From NCBI GenBank assembly GCA_036429605.1, contig JAVFKD010000004.1:3596001-3660000 (forward strand): a DNA stretch of 64,000 bases, given 5' to 3'. Source of the stretch: Cladobotryum mycophilum (taxonomy: Eukaryota; Ascomycota; Sordariomycetes; Hypocreales; Hypocreaceae). Of the stretch, positions 58,887 through 64,000 are shown piece after piece. A program made the position numbers and the translations under genes. A model generated the notes under the pieces. The model did no database searches. It was given only the letters and a program-made list of their open reading frames with translations, and was not told the origin of the DNA. Positions within the stretch are counted from its first letter, which is position 1; each line of letters starts with the position of its first letter.

Positions 58887-60500
58887 CTAGGCCTCAACTC
58901 GTCGTTCGCGAGCAAGATCCTTGGCACCTGTATCAATACCTGTGGCGATTGCGTCAATTGTCTCATCAAGCGGAGGAATACGATCCAGGCTCGTAGTTCG
59001 AGCATGTCCCACATCTGGTCGCGCTGGTGCTGATGAATTGATGGTTGAAGAGCCGTCAGCGTGGGGTGCCATTGGGGGAGAGTGGATCAGTGTCTCCGGA
59101 TTGGTCTGCCACTTCATTACGTCGGCCTTCATAGCTTCTAGTTCCCTCTGGAAGCGTTTTCCAAAAACATCGATATAAAAAGTAGCACCATTATAGATGC
59201 TCCAGCTAAAGACAGCAAGGAGGAATCCAGAGGATGCATGCCGACTCAGGAACCAGACAGGGCAGGGAAGCATGGTCAGCACTGCGTAGCAATACTGGAT
59301 CATCATGAAAGCTGCTTCTTGTAAGCTGTTGGGGAGAGCGAGAACAATCCTGCCGATCCAGGTTTTGGCATATGATTTGCGAAGCCAAGTAAATGAAGTT
59401 GGTCGGCCAGCAGCAATCTTATCCCGGCGACGAACAGTGATAAAGAAGTAATAACTAAGCTGCCAAACAGTGTAGGGTATTGTACTCCATGCCAACATAG
59501 ACAGGATGTTTGCATAGGCAGTTGGCGACCCTGGCGCAGAATTCCTGATTGCCCAAACAGCAGGGAAGCGTACCCTTTGCGCTTCTGGGTCAAAGAGATG
59601 CACCATACAATGAAGCGTTGCGCAAGGCATGATGTGAATAAAGAGAGAGGTGACCTTGTCAAGGCTGTGAAATACGAGTGAGTTACGCCACATAATAATC
59701 GCCACAGCATTGTTGCCATAGGCCAGACAGTAGGCTGCAGTAAAGAGCCGCTTAGAATTGGGGAATACCCAGATGCTAAGGGTCAAGAGTACGTTGACAA
59801 AGTAGCAGAGGTCAGCCAGAAAATAGTGGTATCCGCGGGCGTGGTAAGTAAAGATGCGAATGGGCATGAAATAAATGAGCTGTGCGGTATACCATATGTG
59901 GAAATACTCGGGGAAGCCACCAATGAGGTATCCGCTGATGAAGATGTTCATAACGCCGCAAATGAAGGATATCTTCTCTCGTAGGCTGATTGCCTTTGTG
60001 TCGTTCCATTGCTTGCCGAGTTTATCAACGCGTTGGCGCATGCGCTTCTTGTATCGATCGAGTTGCTCATCAGCTGAGGGGACACGCCGCCTCCATTCCT
60101 CCACCATACGATCTTTGGCAAGCTGAGTTTTGGATTTGAAGGCCTCTCTGGACCGCCGCACTTTGTCGGTCTGAGCTGAAATGCCCTTCTGGAGCTTTTC
60201 AAGCTGTTGCGGCAGAGCAAAGTTATCAAGGAGATCAAGAACGGTTAGCCGGTCGAGCGGAGGGAGTGCGTCCCAGTCGTCATGGTAGGAGCTGCTTCCG
60301 GAGAAGGATGGGTTTCTCGATAGCCTGGGGCTCTTGGGTGTTGTGGCACTCAAAGTAGGGGTATCAAGACCACCCACATCTGGCGGGGAAGAACTGAGAG
60401 GCGAAGACAAATCAGGTTCAAGAGTAGGAGCCGACTCGTCTTCGGTGTGAGCCCCTGCATCTGGAATCGGAATGGGAGCTGTTACATGTTCTTCGTTCAT
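58887..60500 (-). CDS. GPC1: Glycerophosphocholine acyltransferase Gpc1 (DUF2838 family)
   Basis: Integral ER-type membrane enzyme that acylates glycerophosphocholine to lyso-phosphatidylcholine. Single exon, 537 aa, from an ATG at 60500. Residues 1-70 are Pro/Ser-rich. A conserved soluble part with WDALPPLDRLTVLDLLDNFA and a basic helix precede the membrane region. About eight hydrophobic segments follow from residue ~175 (ISFICGVMNIFISGYLIGGF) to ~460. Typical motifs are PEYFHIWYTAQLIYFMPIRI, FVNVLLTLSIWVFPNSKRLF, GNNAVAIIMWRNSLVFHSLD (with the downstream HIMPCATLHCMVHLFDPEA) and YNGATFYIDVFGKRFQREL. The C-terminal tail is polar. It is the only large gene here without an intron. Confidence 0.92.
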   Translation of the reverse strand: MNEEHVTAPIPIPDAGAHTEDESAPTLEPDLSSPLSSSPPDVGGLDTPTLSATTPKSPRLSRNPSFSGSSSYHDDWDALPPLDRLTVLDLLDNFALPQQLEKLQKGISAQTDKVRRSREAFKSKTQLAKDRMVEEWRRRVPSADEQLDRYKKRMRQRVDKLGKQWNDTKAISLREKISFICGVMNIFISGYLIGGFPEYFHIWYTAQLIYFMPIRIFTYHARGYHYFLADLCYFVNVLLTLSIWVFPNSKRLFTAAYCLAYGNNAVAIIMWRNSLVFHSLDKVTSLFIHIMPCATLHCMVHLFDPEAQRVRFPAVWAIRNSAPGSPTAYANILSMLAWSTIPYTVWQLSYYFFITVRRRDKIAAGRPTSFTWLRKSYAKTWIGRIVLALPNSLQEAAFMMIQYCYAVLTMLPCPVWFLSRHASSGFLLAVFSWSIYNGATFYIDVFGKRFQRELEAMKADVMKWQTNPETLIHSPPMAPHADGSSTINSSAPARPDVGHARTTSLDRIPPLDETIDAIATGIDTGAKDLARERRVEA

Positions 60501-62709
60501 GTCTGCGGCGGGTTGAGCCTTGCGGCTCAGTGTTTGGGCTAAACAATCAAAGTCAGATAAATCACCACTTGAAATTATAGATGAGAAAGAGACACCGCAG
60601 CAGCGTACCTATAGGAGAATGAGCGCGTGGTTCATCAACTGGAATGACCAGATCTCTCGCGCGAGCCAGGGAACAAGACACCCGACGAATCAAGTGATGA
60701 ATGAACTTGGGGAAAAAACCAGTGAGGTTTAGAAAAGCGTATGGTATAGTAGATCGTTAACTGCTGGAATGTGGAGCCCAAACCACCGAATCCTAGGAAG
60801 AAGCTCGAGATTGCAGGGGGTTAGGGAAGAGTTAGGAGGGGTAAGGAGCAGCGAATATAACGTGGCGCCAAGTGTACTGAGAGCTACATAAGTATGAATT
60901 CTTGTTGGGCTGCTAGGTAGTATTAGTCGGGATAATAAGGTGGGTTAGAAGACAGGCAACCCAAGACAACACCGCTGTTCCCCTCGAAGGTCATCCACAA
61001 GGACCTGGACCTGGAGACGTTCGTTCATGTAGTCCTAAAATTACCTAGCACCCAGTAGGTTAGGGATTAGTGGCTCCAGGTACGTTCATGTGACAGCCCT
61101 ACGTCGCATGTGCCATGAGAAGAAAAAATACTAGACAGTACATCACTTTACAAGACTCGTATCATGGGGACTATGTATATTTTAGGTCCCTTCAAACGAA
61201 CCAGTGTCCTTTCTTTGGTAGGCACATTGATAATGCTTCCTCAACAACAACCGCAACGACTCGCCAGATAATATGTCCACTCTCTCACATTGCTACTCGT
61301 AGGTACTATATTTATCAAGAGATTGAGATTTTTTGGTCTCTGTCTTTTTTCTTGCCTTTTTGCTTCCCCTTTTCTTTCCCCGGCCACGCAGTCCAACAAT
61401 GGAACAGGTGGCTCTTCTCATGAACACAATATATGCAGCTACCCCTCCCCCTCGCATAAAAGAAAGGCATGTATTGGATGACAGGGCTTTCAAGACTACA
61501 CCGGGCAACGCCCCAATATAACATATGTAAGAGAAAAACTCCAAATCGCATGGGGCTTGAGAAATGTAACCTAGGTACTGCCTATCACTCCATTAAGAAA
61601 CATTTGGGCCACGATTTTTTCTCTCTTTCTCATGGTTGCCTTGAATGGTGCCCAAAATATATCCCTCCATCCGAGATGTTTTCTGGCACAATGAGCTGGT
61701 ACAAGTAGACCACCAACTTGTTCCTCGGTCCCTCGGATGCCACACGCCATCATTTGATCATACCAATTGTTTTGGAGGTTACCGAAGGGGCATGTGAGGT
61801 TGTGGTGATTCGTCTACCAAATTTACGAAGAGTCACACGCCGAATTTATGTCTGAGTAAAACATACAAAAGCTAGCGGTTCTACTGGGTGGTGTTGGCTA
61901 AAGTCTCTGGTTGGATAATGCAAAGAGAACCTTTGCACGGGATGAGATAATGACGTTGATTGGTGCTGCTGTGTCTGATTTGAAGAATGTTCCATCTAAA
62001 CCCATATGCAAGCTGCGTTGTGTTCCAGAAACAAAACAAAAATTCGCAGTAAGATAATGCTCGCAATATTGATATGCATTTTCTTGAGGTTTCGTCGCGA
62101 TCCAACATAGCAGATAGCAGAAGAAGAGTTTGTAACAATGGTCATGGCCAGCTCAGTGTTGCCGAGCCTTGGTATCTAATACTTTGAAACTTCAGTATTC
62201 AACTACTAATACAAAGGTAGCGAGTACTCTAGGCTTGACGAGCTGTCTCTCGCACGTGACTTATACTTTTGGTGATATCGTCCTATGGCCAGACAGCAAT
62301 TTCAGGCGACCTCCAGGTACGTGCTCGGGGTACCTACGGAGGAAGGCGACGCTGATTGCTCTCCCCCACCATCCTGGATCTCAATTTTGACACTAGTTCG
62401 CGCGACGCGTTTCCAACTTTCCTCGTCATACGAAGCACTCACGAGCAACAACTAATTACGCCTCGGCTCTCATACGATGACCTGCGGCGACTTGGGACAT
62501 CCTATTCAACATATCGGAACCGCGCGACACGGCTAATGAATTAGGTAGCTCCAGAAAATCCTACCTGCATGGTGCCCTCGTCTTTGGATTTATCCATATC
62601 CTGCGTGCGCGCCAGCGGCACTTCGACTTTCTGATTGCGAAGTCCTCACCTGCGCTCATCACGCTTCTGAATTAGTAGCTGTCAATAATTCCACCCAACA
62701 CTCGTCACC
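60501..62709. other. Intergenic region between divergent GPC1 and SMC1
   Basis: About 2.2 kb, so both promoters lie here. It contains only short ORFs (for example 61115-61423) without family features and a GGTACCTACGGAGG motif near 62330. Confidence 0.5.
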
Positions 62710-64000
62710 ATGGGCAAACTCATACGCCTCGAGCTCAATAGTAAGTGTTGCGAATAAACATACAGGCATGTCATTCTAAATTGCGGTAGACTTTAAGTCC
62801 TACAAGGGCCACCATACCCTTCTATTCGGCGATTCATATTTCACATCAATCATTGGACCCAATGGATCCGGAAAATCGAATTCGTGAGTCCAATTCTCAG
62901 CGCATATCCAGTGTCGCTTCGACATGTTCTAACAATTGCTCTTGATAGTATGGATGCCATCTCCTTCGTTCTGGGTATCAAATCCTCTCATCTGCGTTCC
63001 GCTCACCTCAAAGATCTTGTATATCGTGGGCGTGTCCTGAAAACTTCAAAGATCAATGACGATGGTTCCGCCGAGGCCAGTAAAGACTCGAATGACCACC
63101 TCGATGATAAAGCTTCTAAAGGTGACCCCAAGACCGCCTGGGTCATGGCAGTCTACGAGGACGACGCTGGTGAAGAACAGAGATGGAAACGATCAATCAC
63201 AAGCCAGGGCGCAAGTGAATATCGCATCAACGATCGGGTCGTCACTGCACAACAATATAACGAAGCTCTTGAGACGGAAAATATTCTCATCAAGGCCAGG
63301 AACTTCCTCGTCTTTCAAGGAGATGTCGAAGCCATTGCTTCTCAATCTCCACAAGATCTTACTCGCCTTATTGAACAAATATCGGGCAGCTTAGAATACA
63401 AGGCCGACTACGAAAGACTTCAGAGTGAGGCGGAGCAAGCGATTGAAAATCAGAACTTTCAGCTGCATCGACGTCGTGGTATAAACTCGGAAATCAAGCA
63501 GTATCGCGAGCAAAAAAAGGAAGCCGATAGTTTTCAAAATAAGACGGAAGAAAGAGATGCTGCCATAGTCGCACACTGTCTATGGAAGCTCTACCACTTC
63601 CAGAAAGCTATGGATGAGTCAAGCGCCGCTATTCAAGATCACCAGGAGGATTTAAAGGAGCTTCGGCGAAATGTGGAGACTTTTGAATCGCGACTTGAGG
63701 GTGCTCGTAAGGATCAGGTCTCAACAAGCCGACGAGTAGCCAGGGTAGATAAAGATATCAAGCTCAAGGAGAGAAGCATTGAGGACAAGGAAAATGCACT
63801 CGTTCCGTTCGATGAAAAGATTCATGAATCATCACAACAGGTGGAAAAGATGCAGTCGCAGAGCCAAAAGGTGGGCAAAGAACTGGAGGAGCAGGCAGAT
63901 ATTGTCCAAAAGGTCCAAAAGGACATTGAGAGCGTCAAAAAGGCCCAAGATCTTTATGAGAAGGATATCAAAGAGCAGATGAAAAAGCAAGGGCGGGACA
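62710..64000 (+). CDS. SMC1: Cohesin subunit SMC1 (5' part, cut by window end)
   Basis: ATPase subunit of the cohesin ring. Exons 62710-62740, 62790-62883 and 62949 to beyond 64000; about 390 residues are visible out of an expected ~1,250. The N-terminus reads MGKLIRLELNNFKSYKGHHT, with Walker A GPNGSGKSN split by intron 2, then SMDAISFVLGIKSSHLRSAH. The head continues through ARNFLVFQGDVEAIASQSPQ and LTRLIEQISGSLEYK. From about residue 170 onward the sequence is a long charged coiled coil. The short asparagine/aspartate insert between SKINDDGS and AWVMAVYEDD is variable in the family. No frameshift is seen in the visible part. Confidence 0.96.

Overview
The window is nuclear DNA of a filamentous ascomycete. 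Nearly every gene is broken by short (about 45-70 nt) GT-AG introns with CTAAC or CTGAC-type branch points. The gene set is fungal (SEC23, Sec39-domain protein, FlbD-type Myb, GPC1, URC1). The AT-rich block at the left end and an AT-rich island near 23.3 kb look like repeat-induced point mutation (RIP). Gene content and protein style suggest Sordariomycetes, probably Hypocreales; this placement is inference, not a database result.

Layout. 1-3.3 kb: extremely A+T-rich gene-free block with a small inverted-repeat element at its right edge. 3.9-5.4 kb: a class I terpene cyclase, the only obvious specialised-metabolism gene. 5.7-8.4 kb (-): WAPL-domain cohesin-release factor plus a doubtful small ORF upstream. 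8.85-14.4 kb: FUR1 (+), ELF1 (-) and a very intron-rich URC1 (+), which places two pyrimidine-metabolism genes close together. 15.0-17.4 kb: a small hypothetical gene and ribosomal protein S1. 18.0-22.3 kb: a mitochondrial-type alpha/beta hydrolase (-) divergent from SEC23 (+). 23.0-23.5 kb: a 512-bp inverted-repeat element with 10-bp target duplications. 23.8-24.5 kb: ribosomal protein L12. 25.8-30.8 kb: a GT41 O-GlcNAc-transferase-like gene with an apparent frameshift. 32.7-33.5 kb: a FlbD-type Myb regulator, followed by a 5.7-kb stretch with simple repeats and no convincing gene. 39.2-42.9 kb (-): two unrecognised fungal genes. 43.8-44.2 kb (-): complex I NDUFS5-type subunit. 44.6-47.4 kb: Sec39-domain gene with an apparent single-base frameshift. 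49.0-50.3 kb (-): Tra2-like RNA-binding protein. 51.6-52.2 kb (-): NatB catalytic subunit. 53.0-54.2 kb: unrecognised gene. 56.0-58.0 kb: CDH1/fizzy-related APC/C activator. 58.9-60.5 kb (-): GPC1 acyltransferase. 62.7 kb to the end: SMC1, cut by the window edge.

Most genes are single-copy housekeeping functions (translation, secretion, cohesin, cell cycle, lipid and pyrimidine metabolism) and do not form one pathway. The notable items are: the terpene cyclase beside RIP-like DNA; URC1 with two 4-nt micro-exons, a 9-nt exon and a GC-AG intron; the FUR1-URC1 proximity; two inverted-repeat elements, one with RIP-like divergence between its arms; and apparent frameshifts in two otherwise conserved genes. 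I recognised no tRNA, rRNA or CRISPR array. Exon boundaries were placed by hand from splice signals, reading-frame phase and family similarity.
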